A stretch of 64,000 bases of DNA, from positions 81,728-145,727 of the forward strand of contig CAYQDB010000007.1 in assembly GCA_964416195.1 (NCBI GenBank), given 5' to 3'. The position numbers were made by a program, and so were the translations under genes. Below, piece by piece: positions 53,910 through 62,076 of this stretch. The first letter of the stretch is position 1, and every line of letters starts with the position of its first letter. The notes under the pieces were generated by a model. That model saw nothing but the letters and a program-made list of their open reading frames with translations, was not told the DNA's origin and made no database searches. Origin of the DNA: CAYQDB01 sp964416195. GTDB taxonomy: Bacteria; Zixibacteria; MSB-5A5; GN15; FEB-12.

Positions 53910-54911
53910 CTAACGCAAAGCGTTTGGGTCCACCACAATCACCGCTGCACCGTTGAAGCGTCCTTCACGCAAATCGTTCAGGGCGTTATTGGCCTTTTCC
54001 AGAGGATAGGGGTGCACCTCCGTTCGCACTGGCACCTTCGGAGCAAGGGCCAGAAATTCCTCTCCGTCCCGGCGGGTCAGATTGGCCACTGAACGAACCA
54101 CCCGCTCCCCCCAGAGAATTGAATATGGAAAAGAAGGAATATCACTCATGTAAATGCCGGCACAAACGACCGTTCCACCCTTGGTGACCGCCCGTAACGA
54201 GGCCGGCACCAGACTTCCCACCGGAGCAAAAATGATCGCTGCATCCAGCGGATCTGGCGGCAATTCATCCGAACTTCCTGCCCAAACAGCTCCCAGGCTT
54301 CGCGCAAAGGCTTGGCCTTCGACATCGTCCCGGCGGGTGAATGCATAGACCTCACGCCCCTTGTAGCGGGCCACCTGGATAAGAATATGCGCCGCCGCAC
54401 CAAATCCATAAAATCCCAGTTTCTCAGCCTCACCGGCCATGCACAGCGCCCGGTACCCGATCAAGCCGGCGCAAAAAAGCGGCGCCGCCTGAAGGTCCGG
54501 GTATCCATCGGGAATGGGAAAACAAAATCGCTCGTCGGCCACGCACAGTTCCGCGAATCCGCCGTCGATCTGGTAACCGGTATACCGTGACTCATCGCAG
54601 AGGTTCTCGTGCCCTGATCGGCAGAACCGGCAGTGACCACAGCTTCCTCCGAGCCACGGGATGCCTACCCGGTCGCCTTGGGAATAGCGCGTGGCCCCGT
54701 CGCCGGTGACGGCCACCGTTCCTACGATTTGATGGCCGGGAACAAGGGGTAATTTGGGCTCAGTCAACTCGCCGTCTACAACATGCAGGTCCGTCCGGCA
54801 GACTCCGCAAGCGCGGACGCGAACTAACACCTGCCCCGGTCCGGGCAAGGGCTCAGGCAAATCGGCAGCAACCAGCGGCTCCCCAGGCTTTTCCAGGATC
54901 ATAGCACGCAT
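53910..54911 (-). CDS. Zinc-dependent alcohol dehydrogenase (MDR superfamily)
   Basis: 333 residues from the ATG at 54911, which has GGAGG upstream; the longer frame adds 26 residues without support. GroES-like domain with catalytic zinc ligand Cys in 'ACGVCRTDLHVVDGEL', structural zinc 'CGHCRFCRSGHENLCD', and a Rossmann fold 'LGFYGFGAAAHILIQVA'. NAD(P)H-dependent oxidation of alcohols or reduction of aldehydes; substrate unknown. Confidence 0.88.
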   Translation of the reverse strand: MRAMILEKPGEPLVAADLPEPLPGPGQVLVRVRACGVCRTDLHVVDGELTEPKLPLVPGHQIVGTVAVTGDGATRYSQGDRVGIPWLGGSCGHCRFCRSGHENLCDESRYTGYQIDGGFAELCVADERFCFPIPDGYPDLQAAPLFCAGLIGYRALCMAGEAEKLGFYGFGAAAHILIQVARYKGREVYAFTRRDDVEGQAFARSLGAVWAGSSDELPPDPLDAAIIFAPVGSLVPASLRAVTKGGTVVCAGIYMSDIPSFPYSILWGERVVRSVANLTRRDGEEFLALAPKVPVRTEVHPYPLEKANNALNDLREGRFNGAAVIVVDPNALR

Positions 54912-55115
54912 CGGTTTTCCTCCATCTGTCAAATCACCGAAAAGTACTGCCTCAAAGAACGGTAGACAACTTGAATATTGGTTGCCCAAGATACTTGAAT
55001 TTACGTTCGTGAGACAGCCTCAGGGTATGTGCCAACGATTACCGGATACCGAATATCGCTTGACTTGTCGGGCATTTCTGCTATAGTCTTACACTGTGCC
55101 TTAAGGGGCATGATT

Positions 55116-55688
55116 ATGATTTCGCTGGTACTTGGCCTGGGCAACATCGGTGAGCGCTACGCCGGCACCCGTCACAATGTTGGTTTTAGGGTTGTTGAGA
55201 AAGTTCGACAGGAGTTGAAACTCTCGTTTCAACCACCGACAGAGGCCTATGATTGGGCGGTGCAGGAGCGCAGCGAAAGGCAGATTATTCTGGCCTGGCC
55301 GAAAACGTATATGAATCACTCCGGCCTTGCCGCCCATGCTCTTTTACAAGATACTGACCTGCAACCGTCTCGAATGCTGACAGTGGTCGACGATTTCAAC
55401 TTGCCTTTGGGAAGAATAAGAATCCGGCAAGACGGTTCCGACGGCGGCCACAAAGGGCTGGTGTCGATAATTGAAGTTTTGGAAACGGAAGATTTTCCGC
55501 GTCTGCGTTTGGGAATCGGCCCGACGCCCGATAATATGGACACAGTAGATTTCGTCCTCAGCCGATTTGAAAGACAGGAAGTCGAGCCAGCGCAGAAAAT
55601 GATTGACACCGCGGCGGAAGCGGTGTTATTTGTGATAGACCATCGCCTTGAGGAGGCGATGTCGAACTATAATGTCAACCCTGCTTAG
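55116..55688 (+). CDS. pth: Peptidyl-tRNA hydrolase
   Basis: 190 residues from the ATG at 55116, seven bases after AAGGGG; an ATG two codons earlier is too close to it. 'LGLGNIGERYAGTRHNVGF' (catalytic His), 'WPKTYMNHSG', and 'VVDDFNLPLGRIRIRQDGSDGGHKGL' split motifs are all present. Recycles peptidyl-tRNA released from ribosomes. Starts the pth-rpsF-rpsR-rplI run, a common arrangement. Confidence 0.95.
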   Translation: MISLVLGLGNIGERYAGTRHNVGFRVVEKVRQELKLSFQPPTEAYDWAVQERSERQIILAWPKTYMNHSGLAAHALLQDTDLQPSRMLTVVDDFNLPLGRIRIRQDGSDGGHKGLVSIIEVLETEDFPRLRLGIGPTPDNMDTVDFVLSRFERQEVEPAQKMIDTAAEAVLFVIDHRLEEAMSNYNVNPA

Positions 55689-55755
55689 CCGAGACATTTA
55701 CTCTTCTCGACTGAGCCGTTTGAGTGTGAACCAACGTCCGAAGGGAGAATGCTGA

Positions 55756-56286
55756 GTGAGTATCTACGAGACCACCTTTATTATCAATCCGCAAACCGAT
55801 GACGACTCCATCGATCGGGAAGTCCGGTCCATTTCAGACCTGATCACCAGTAATGGCGGCAAGATTGTCCACGAAGATCGTATGGGCACCCGCCGTCTTG
55901 CGTATCCGATCAAGGGGCTGACGCAGGGGTACTATACCAGCGTCATCTTTGAGGGGGTGGGCCAAATCCTACCGGTTCTGGATCGGCACTTCAAGCTGGG
56001 TGAGGCTTTCATCCGGCATCTGACAATCCGTTACGAGGGTGATATCAGGGTTTCTGCCGAAGCGCAGAAACCGGAGGTTCGCACCGAGAAGAAGGAAGAA
56101 AAGGAAGAAAAAGTCGCACCGGCTGAAGCCAAGGCTGTCACCACCGACGAAACCAAACCGGCCGAGGCCGAAAGCGAATCAGGCTCAGTCGAGGAACCGA
56201 GGGAAGAGCAAACGCCTGAGTTGGTCGAGGACAAGGGCAGTCCTGAGCCGGAAGAGCGGGTCAGCCCGGAGGAGGAGGAGCTGTAA
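55756..56286 (+). CDS. rpsF: 30S ribosomal protein S6 with acidic C-terminal extension
   Basis: 176 residues, GTG start. Residues 1-~97 are S6 ('YETTFIINPQTDDDSIDREV', 'GTRRLAYPIKGLTQGYYTSV'). The following ~80 residues are Glu/Pro/Ala-rich and low complexity, far longer than in most bacteria (95-135 residues is usual). Binds the central domain of 16S rRNA with S18. No ssb gene lies between it and rpsR. Confidence 0.95.
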   Translation: MSIYETTFIINPQTDDDSIDREVRSISDLITSNGGKIVHEDRMGTRRLAYPIKGLTQGYYTSVIFEGVGQILPVLDRHFKLGEAFIRHLTIRYEGDIRVSAEAQKPEVRTEKKEEKEEKVAPAEAKAVTTDETKPAEAESESGSVEEPREEQTPELVEDKGSPEPEERVSPEEEEL

Positions 56287-56393
56287 CCAGCCAGCGGGCG
56301 TTGCTCAGGGCAACCCGACTTCACAGCCCGAGCAAACCAACAGCCCGAGAACGGTAAGACTGGTAAAATCGAGAGATTAACATAGAGGATAAT

Positions 56394-56624
56394 GTGATGG
56401 AGAAACTTAGAAGAAGGAAGTTCTGTTACTTCTGTGAAAACAAAATAAAATACATAGACTACAAAGACGAGCGGCTTCTGCGGCGCTTTACAAACGAACG
56501 TGGCAAGCTTATCCCCAGACGGATCACCGGCAATTGTGCAAGGCATCAGCGAGAAACGACCAGAGCCATAAAGCGCGCCCGTGTCTTGGCAATAATGGCG
56601 TTTGAAAGTGAATCATTCCGTTGA
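56394..56624 (+). CDS. rpsR: 30S ribosomal protein S18
   Basis: 75-76 residues (GTG at 56394 or ATG at 56397). 'KFCYFCENKIKYIDYKDERLLRRF' and 'GKLIPRRITGNCARHQRE' are S18; the cysteine pair plus the later Cys-Ala-Arg-His indicates the zinc-binding form. Its end overlaps the DUF2232 gene. Confidence 0.96.
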   Translation: MMEKLRRRKFCYFCENKIKYIDYKDERLLRRFTNERGKLIPRRITGNCARHQRETTRAIKRARVLAIMAFESESFR

Positions 56625-57636
56625 TAGAGTAGCAAGCGATAGCATAACCCACCGGGTGCAGAAAGAAGGCTTGCTGGGTGGTGTCTACCCTATTGTTGCA
56701 GCCATGTTGGTCTACTCTATTCTGGCGTACGGTAATGTAGACGGCTATCTGGGCGGCGCGGCGATTCTTTTGACAAGTGTAGTTGCATATTTCCTGACCA
56801 TGTATGTGTACTACGGCATAGCCCGACTGGCATACCAGGGATACACTCATCTGCTGTTGGGAGGCGCTGTCGCAGCCGTCATCGTCTCCCTTTTTATGTC
56901 CGGACTGTCGGCCATCTGGGCCCCGCTGGCCGGTTGGGTGATGCTGCTTCTGGCGGGAGCCGCGACCGGCAGACTTACTCACGGCGGCTACCTGCAGGGA
57001 CAGGTCTATGTGATCGGCGCGGCCGTAGTGGCTATTCTCTTTACCCTTCAATCAATCCCAATATGGAACAAGTTCCTTCAGACGGCGCCTCGTCTCGGTG
57101 AGGCTTTTGCCCAACAAGTGCAGCTGTTTCTGGTTGGGTTGGGCTATAGTGCGGAGATGATACAAGGTGATCTGGAGCAAAGCAGAAAGGTTTTTGACGT
57201 TTTGGTTCGGCTTTTCCCTGCCGCTACCATTCTGGGAGCACTGCTGCAGTTCAGTATCGGTTATCTCGCTTTCGTTCTATGGGTGGGTCGTAAGGACCCT
57301 TCCCGCCGCTGTTATGTGCCGATCATTCTCTGGAAGGTCCCATTCGGCTTTGCGCCAGTTCTGATCGTCGCTATACTGGTGCGATTTGTTGGAGGAGAGC
57401 CGCTCCGGATGATAGCCGACAATGCGCTGACTGTCCTGGCGGTGTATTATTGTGTTGCGGGCTTGGCCCTGATCGAGTATTATTTGAAAAAGCTGCATGT
57501 ATCGAGGCTGACGAAGGTACTCTTTTACCTGTTGCTGTTCTTGACCCAACTGGTAGGCTTCTTCGCGGTCGCGCTGGTAGGTTTTGTTGACAGCTTTTTT
57601 GACTGGCGCAAAGTCAAAGCACCGGAGATACTGTGA
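56602..57636 (+). CDS. DUF2232 (YybS-like) membrane protein
   Basis: 344 residues, about eight membrane helices; start inside the last 23 bases of rpsR. 'VYYCVAGLALIEYYLKKL' and 'LPLLLFLTQLVGFFAVALVGFVDSFFDWRK'-like C-terminal helices are the DUF2232 pattern. The location between rpsR and rplI mirrors yybS in Firmicutes. Function unknown. Confidence 0.8.
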   Translation: MKVNHSVDRVASDSITHRVQKEGLLGGVYPIVAAMLVYSILAYGNVDGYLGGAAILLTSVVAYFLTMYVYYGIARLAYQGYTHLLLGGAVAAVIVSLFMSGLSAIWAPLAGWVMLLLAGAATGRLTHGGYLQGQVYVIGAAVVAILFTLQSIPIWNKFLQTAPRLGEAFAQQVQLFLVGLGYSAEMIQGDLEQSRKVFDVLVRLFPAATILGALLQFSIGYLAFVLWVGRKDPSRRCYVPIILWKVPFGFAPVLIVAILVRFVGGEPLRMIADNALTVLAVYYCVAGLALIEYYLKKLHVSRLTKVLFYLLLFLTQLVGFFAVALVGFVDSFFDWRKVKAPEIL

Positions 57637-57673
57637 TGAAACAGGACAATCTATGCCATAGAAAGGTCGTATT

Positions 57674-58120
57674 ATGAAAGTGATATTGCGTGAGGATGTT
57701 CCGGAGGTTGGACAGGCCGGCCAAACAGTAGATGTGAGATCCGGCTTTGGCCGCAACTACCTCTTCCCTTGCAACCTGGCCATTCCGGCCACCAAGGCAA
57801 ACCTGCGGGCCATCGGTGAGGTTACTAAACAAAAAGAGCTGCGCGAGAAAAAACAGCGTCGAGAAGCGGAAATCATCAAGGACAAGATCGAGAAGCTATC
57901 TCTCTCTACTGAGGTGTTGGTTGGCGAAGAAGAGAAACTGTACGGTTCTGTGACAAACGCTGACATAGCAGAAATGATGGGTAAGGAAGGAATAATTGTC
58001 GATAAGCGCGCTATCGAGCTGGAGACGCCTATCAAGGTCCTTGGTGTTTATACCGTTCCCGTCAAGATTGACAAAGATGTCACAGCGCAACTGCGGCTGT
58101 GGGTAATAAAGAAGTCCTGA
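57674..58120 (+). CDS. rplI: 50S ribosomal protein L9
   Basis: 148 residues: N-terminal RNA-binding domain 'MKVILREDVPEVGQAGQTVDV' with 'GFGRNYLFP', long central helix (~45-75) and C-terminal domain. Stabilises the L1 stalk region. Follows the DUF2232 gene closely. Confidence 0.97.
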   Translation: MKVILREDVPEVGQAGQTVDVRSGFGRNYLFPCNLAIPATKANLRAIGEVTKQKELREKKQRREAEIIKDKIEKLSLSTEVLVGEEEKLYGSVTNADIAEMMGKEGIIVDKRAIELETPIKVLGVYTVPVKIDKDVTAQLRLWVIKKS

Positions 58121-58126
58121 TATATT

Positions 58127-58621
58127 ATGAAGATGCTCGAAGTAAAAATCGAAGGCCTGGCGCTCGATATGACGACCAACTCACCGGTTGTCATTTTGGC
58201 GCCGACCGGGTTGAACAAGGTTCTTCCCATCTGGATCGGCCATGCCGAGGCATGGGGTATTGCCATGCAGCTTTCCGGCGTTAAGTCGAAGCGGCCCCTG
58301 ACGTATGATCTTCTGAAGGCAGTGATAGCAACCCTTGAAGCCAAGGTCGAGAAGGTTGAAATCACCGAGTTGCGGGAGCAGACGTTCTACGCCCGGCTCC
58401 ATCTCTCCAGTGACGGAAAACAGTATGAAATAGACGCTCGTCCCTCCGACTCCATCGCCATAGCACTGAAAACCGGAGCCGCGATCTATGCCAACGAGGA
58501 GCTGTTTAACCTCAGTGCCAGTGAGTCTCCGGAAGCTCCTTCCCTGCCTAATGATCCGGAATCGCTTAGAGATAGGCTGAGGAAGATCAATCCCGAGGAT
58601 TTTGGCAAGTATTCGCTGTAG
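58127..58621 (+). CDS. Bifunctional nuclease family protein (DUF151/BFN)
   Basis: 164 residues. 'VILAPTGLNKVLPIWIGHAEAWGIAMQLSGVKSKRPLTYDLL' and 'QYEIDARPSDSIAIALKTGAAIYANEEL' are the BFN core, a fold with reported DNase/RNase activity in plants and mycobacteria. Six bases after rplI; its stop directly abuts the next ATG. Confidence 0.92.
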   Translation: MKMLEVKIEGLALDMTTNSPVVILAPTGLNKVLPIWIGHAEAWGIAMQLSGVKSKRPLTYDLLKAVIATLEAKVEKVEITELREQTFYARLHLSSDGKQYEIDARPSDSIAIALKTGAAIYANEELFNLSASESPEAPSLPNDPESLRDRLRKINPEDFGKYSL

Positions 58622-60418
58622 ATGCCGTCAATCAGACCGCGCATAATAGTCGGCCTTTTGACCATCCTTGTAGCTGTCGGATCCTCGATTGCGGGCAGCT
58701 CCGGTGACCCGGCGGAGGCTGTTTCACTACTGGCGAAAGGCAAGCGGTTGCTCCGTGAGGGCAATTGGTATCATGCCGCTAAGACCTTCGAGGAGCTGGC
58801 GGGGCGGTATCCAAATTCCGAAAACCTCGACCAGTTCGTTTTCTATCGGGCTAAGGCAAAATATTATTCCGGGGAATTCAGCGAAGCCATCGCAGGATTT
58901 ACCTATTTTCTGTCCCGCTTTGGCGATTCGCAGGAAGCTGCTTATGCCCACTTTTTCCTGGCCAATGCCTACTATCGCCACGGTGACATTAGTCTGGCGG
59001 CGAGAAACTACCTTGAGGCCTACCGCCTGACAGACGACGAACAACTGACCGATATGGCAGCGGCATCACTGGCGGCCGCATTTAAGAAGGCCTCTTCCAT
59101 CAGCATCGGGAAGGCCGACTTTGCAGCGCTCCCGATCAAGAAGCGATGTTCTCTCTCCAGGGTACTCGCGGATATCCTTGCGGATCGAGGTCAGGCAGCC
59201 GCAGCCGAGGAGCTCCGGTTTTCCTGTGGTGGAAGTACAGATCGAGCGGATATACTGCAAGGCCGATCGAGCAATCGGAAAAACGAGTTGGAAATCGCTA
59301 TGGTGCTGCCGTTCTCAGGGGAATTGCACTTTTTTGGTGAAGACATATATGACGGCGCTGCGGTGGCGGCTGAACTTTACCGCAGTAAGGAAACAGGCAA
59401 CCTGAAGCTGGCGCCATATGACACCAAAGGCGATCCGATCAATGCCGCCCGCATCATCGGTGAAGTATCAGAGTCCGAGGCCAGTGCTGCTATCGGTCCT
59501 TTGAGCAGCGAAGCGACATCGGTGGTGTCGGCCAGGTTAAGCTGCGAGTCATTGCCTCTGCTCATACCGGCGGCCACACAGGCCGGACTTACACGGCTGT
59601 CGGGAACATCGTTCCAGTTGTCGCCAAATATCGAGCTTCAAGGTGTGAAAATGGCCGAGTATGCTGTCGACAACCTGCAAGCCAATTCGGCAGCCGTCAT
59701 AACTTCTACCAGCACCGAGCACCTGCAGATGGCTAAAGCCTTCTCGCAGAGATTTCAGCAGCTTGGGGGGACGGTGGTTGCAGAAGAACATTACCGTTCT
59801 CGCGACAAAGATTTCGGCCCGTATATCAAAGATATAAAAGCAATTCTTCTCGGAAAGCATCCCGACTCCATCTTTTTTGTCAACGAGGATGGCGACACGC
59901 TTGATCCAGACGGGATACCGGCGCATGTTGACTGTCTCTTTCTGCCCGGCAACCCCAGGCAGATTAGGCTGCTACTGCCCCAGATAACGTTCTACAACCT
60001 GAACGGTTCATATCTCGGCTCTGACGGTTGGGGAGATGAGACTGTTCTCAAGCTCGGAGACGACATCACGAAAGGGGCGGTTTTCCCCTCTCCCTTCCTG
60101 AGAGGTGCAAGCTCCGAAGAATATGTGCGCTTTGCTGCCGCCTATGACGCTCGTTTTGGGCATCGACCGAACCGTCTGTCTGCGCTCGGTTATGATGCTG
60201 TTCAACTACTCATCGCTGCCACGAGTTCCGGCACATGGTCAAGAAAGATGCTGAGTGAAGAACTGAAAAAAGTGCGGGACTATCACGGAGCCTCTGGGGA
60301 AATAACCTTTGGAGTCAACCGGGAAAATATAGAGATGCCACTGTTTCATATTTTGTCCGAGGAAGCTGTCCCGCTTCTGCCATCGACAGACTTAACTGGT
60401 TATAAAGAAGACCAATAA
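58622..60418 (+). CDS. LpoA-like TPR/periplasmic-binding-fold protein
   Basis: 598 residues: signal peptide (~1-24), TPR-like repeats (~30-200: 'GNWYHAAKTFEELAGRYPNS', 'EAAYAHFFLANAYYRHGDISLAARNY'), then a type I periplasmic binding fold (~215-590: 'ELEIAMVLPFSGELHFFGEDIYDGAAVA', 'AAIGPLSSEATSVVSARLS'). The order matches LpoA, the activator of penicillin-binding proteins, though a branched amino-acid receptor is an alternative. No lipobox cysteine is obvious. ATG directly follows the BFN stop. Confidence 0.75.
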   Translation: MPSIRPRIIVGLLTILVAVGSSIAGSSGDPAEAVSLLAKGKRLLREGNWYHAAKTFEELAGRYPNSENLDQFVFYRAKAKYYSGEFSEAIAGFTYFLSRFGDSQEAAYAHFFLANAYYRHGDISLAARNYLEAYRLTDDEQLTDMAAASLAAAFKKASSISIGKADFAALPIKKRCSLSRVLADILADRGQAAAAEELRFSCGGSTDRADILQGRSSNRKNELEIAMVLPFSGELHFFGEDIYDGAAVAAELYRSKETGNLKLAPYDTKGDPINAARIIGEVSESEASAAIGPLSSEATSVVSARLSCESLPLLIPAATQAGLTRLSGTSFQLSPNIELQGVKMAEYAVDNLQANSAAVITSTSTEHLQMAKAFSQRFQQLGGTVVAEEHYRSRDKDFGPYIKDIKAILLGKHPDSIFFVNEDGDTLDPDGIPAHVDCLFLPGNPRQIRLLLPQITFYNLNGSYLGSDGWGDETVLKLGDDITKGAVFPSPFLRGASSEEYVRFAAAYDARFGHRPNRLSALGYDAVQLLIAATSSGTWSRKMLSEELKKVRDYHGASGEITFGVNRENIEMPLFHILSEEAVPLLPSTDLTGYKEDQ

Positions 60419-60508
60419 GCTCGACCCAGGCGGATTTGTTATTTCGAGTGAATTGACTATATTACTTTGGTAGCATTGCACACAAACTTGGAGGGAGAAG
60501 CCACTACG

Positions 60509-60724
60509 ATGGAAGAGAAGAGAATAGCGCTCAAAATGGTCGTCAACGGCAAGGAGAAGGATATCACCTACGAGGAACTGGCTCTCTCCAACAACCTCGC
60601 CCAGGAAGCGCTGGTACGACTGTTGATTGACAAGGGCATCTTCAAACCGGACGAGATGCTAAAGATGATGGAGACGGTAAAAAAGGAGCGCTACCGCTTC
60701 CCGGACCAGACTGAATCCAAGTAG
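60509..60724 (+). CDS. Small unknown protein
   Basis: 71 residues from the ATG at 60509, with GGAGGGAG upstream. Charged, likely a beta hairpin then two helices ('EELALSNNLAQEALVRLLIDKGIFKPDEMLKMMETVKKERYRF'). No family recognised. Between the LpoA-like gene and a pair of overlapping small genes. Confidence 0.6.
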   Translation: MEEKRIALKMVVNGKEKDITYEELALSNNLAQEALVRLLIDKGIFKPDEMLKMMETVKKERYRFPDQTESK

Positions 60725-60764
60725 GACGGAATCCGAAGCGGTTTTGACAAGCTTCTTCTAAAAG

Positions 60765-61247
60765 ATGGAAATGCCTGACGAAAGAACTGAACATGCTGCG
60801 CAGGTAAAAGACGTCATTGAGTGGACATGTCATCCGGTCAAGCGCAGGCCCCTGGTCTCAGCGCTCGTGACGGTTTTTATCTTTGTTGTCGTCGTAATTG
60901 TCTATTACGCTACAATGTCAAGGGCGCTTGGAGTGCTTGCTGGGGTAATAATGCTTGGCTCGCTGGCCAAGTTCTACTTCCCCACGATCTACCGGCTGAC
61001 CCCTGAAGGTATTACCATCAAAACAACGTTGCAGACCCTGCGTAAAGAGTGGTCGATGTATCGCAGTTGCTACCCGGACAAGAACGGCATCCTCCTTTCA
61101 CCATTTGTTCACCCGTCGCGGCTTGAAAACTTCCGGGGGACCTATCTGATGTTCGCCAACAACTGCGACGAAGTTACTGCGTTTGTGAAAACCCACATAG
61201 GCAGGAAAATCGAATCCGAAACTCAAGACGAAAAGGGTGAGCCATGA
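60765..61247 (+). CDS. Membrane protein with PH-like domain (inferred)
   Basis: 160 residues. Two hydrophobic helices (~30-70), then 'YRLTPEGITIKTTLQTLRKEWSMYRSCYPDKNG...', the strand pattern of bacterial PH (DUF304-like) domains, with 'VHPSRLENFRGTYLMF'. Overlaps the next gene by ATGA-type 4 bases. PH assignment is by pattern only. Confidence 0.6.
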   Translation: MEMPDERTEHAAQVKDVIEWTCHPVKRRPLVSALVTVFIFVVVVIVYYATMSRALGVLAGVIMLGSLAKFYFPTIYRLTPEGITIKTTLQTLRKEWSMYRSCYPDKNGILLSPFVHPSRLENFRGTYLMFANNCDEVTAFVKTHIGRKIESETQDEKGEP

Positions 61248-61729
61248 ACTTCTTCAGGGGCTTTTTCAAAGGCAGTACCGAGCTTCCCGATCCTGAAAAA
61301 AGGGCGCTTCCCGTTGAGGAAGAAGCTGTCCTGGAAAAGGTAGCGCGCAAGGTTGTCGACAGAAGGATGGCCGTGCCGGCGATTGTGTTTCTGGAATCGG
61401 TCAAGCCGCTTAACTTCATCGGATCACAGGCGCTGGTCTTTTTTGAGCCGATTGTACAGACCCTTTTTAACCTAAAAGACTATGATACCTTCCGGCAGGC
61501 GCTGGAGAAACGAGAATCCATCGAGATTTTGATTCTCAAGATTGAAGAATACGACGCCATATCTGCCCAGAGAGAAAAGCGCATCAAGAAGTTCTTGAAG
61601 GCCAAGAAGAAAAAGTGGAAATGGTACCAGCGCTGGCTGGGTATTGCTACTCCGAGGGTTCAAATCCCTGATGATGTGCTGAACCCGCCGACCAAGGAAG
61701 AAACCAAACAGGACAAATGGTCCCGCTGA
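61244..61729 (+). CDS. Small unknown soluble protein, partner of the preceding gene
   Basis: 161 residues, no signal peptide. A helical core 'ARKVVDRRMAVPAIVFLESVKPLNFIGSQALVFFEPIVQTLF' precedes a basic coiled stretch ('REKRIKKFLKAKKKKWKWYQRW'). The amphipathic helix with 'PLNFIGSQALVFFEP' suggests membrane association. Coupled translationally to the PH-like gene, so the two probably work together. Function unknown. Confidence 0.65.
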   Translation: MNFFRGFFKGSTELPDPEKRALPVEEEAVLEKVARKVVDRRMAVPAIVFLESVKPLNFIGSQALVFFEPIVQTLFNLKDYDTFRQALEKRESIEILILKIEEYDAISAQREKRIKKFLKAKKKKWKWYQRWLGIATPRVQIPDDVLNPPTKEETKQDKWSR

Positions 61730-61791
61730 GAGAGTTGGGATAGCGGAGTAGGTCAAAACTCCTGTGGAGGCTGGCTGTGCTATAGGTCCTA

Positions 61792-61892
61792 CGTCATCGC
61801 GAGTGACCGAAGGGAACGTGGCGATCTCAATTGTACAATTGTTTCTGCAATATGAGATTGCCACATCCGCTTAGGGCGGATTCGCAATGACG
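61792..61892. repeat. MITE-like ~100-bp imperfect palindrome
   Basis: Ends CGTCATCGCGA (61792-61802) and TTCGCAATGACG (61881-61892) are inverted; inside, GGCGATCTCAATT / ATGAGATTGCC also pair. The CGTCATTGCGA terminus is a recurrent extragenic palindrome theme in environmental genomes. No coding capacity. Confidence 0.8.
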
Positions 61893-62018
61893 GTTTATAG
61901 AGCTTTCGTCGTCAAGAATCATACTTTTTGTACAGACTCCTGTGGGTTTTGACAAGCACATGTGGCGTCCGTCTCTGTCGGCTAGGGGGTTAGTTGTAGT
62001 TTGTGTTTTTAAAGCCGA

Positions 62019-62046
62019 CGCCCCGCGGTTTTAGTGCCGCGGGGCG
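62019..62046 (-). terminator. GC-rich hairpin downstream of the dockerin protein gene
   Basis: CGCCCCGCGG (62019-62028) and CCGCGGGGCG (62037-62046), perfect 10-base arms, 31 bases past the minus-strand stop. The following tract TCGGCTTTAAAAA is only partly T-rich. Confidence 0.65.
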
Positions 62047-62076
62047 TTGGTTATTGTATGGGCAAGCTGAAGGCAG

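Larger units (their letters stand above)
61730..62076. other. Intergenic with MITE-like palindrome and terminator
   Basis: 347 bases: a degenerate GTAG-type repeat (61748-61791), the ~100-base palindrome below, then the terminator of the right-edge gene. Confidence 0.6.

Noticed and set aside
61650..61670. tRNA T-arm-like 'GGGTTCAAATCCC'
   Set aside because: It lies inside the 61244-61729 reading frame and no acceptor, D or anticodon arm can be built around it.
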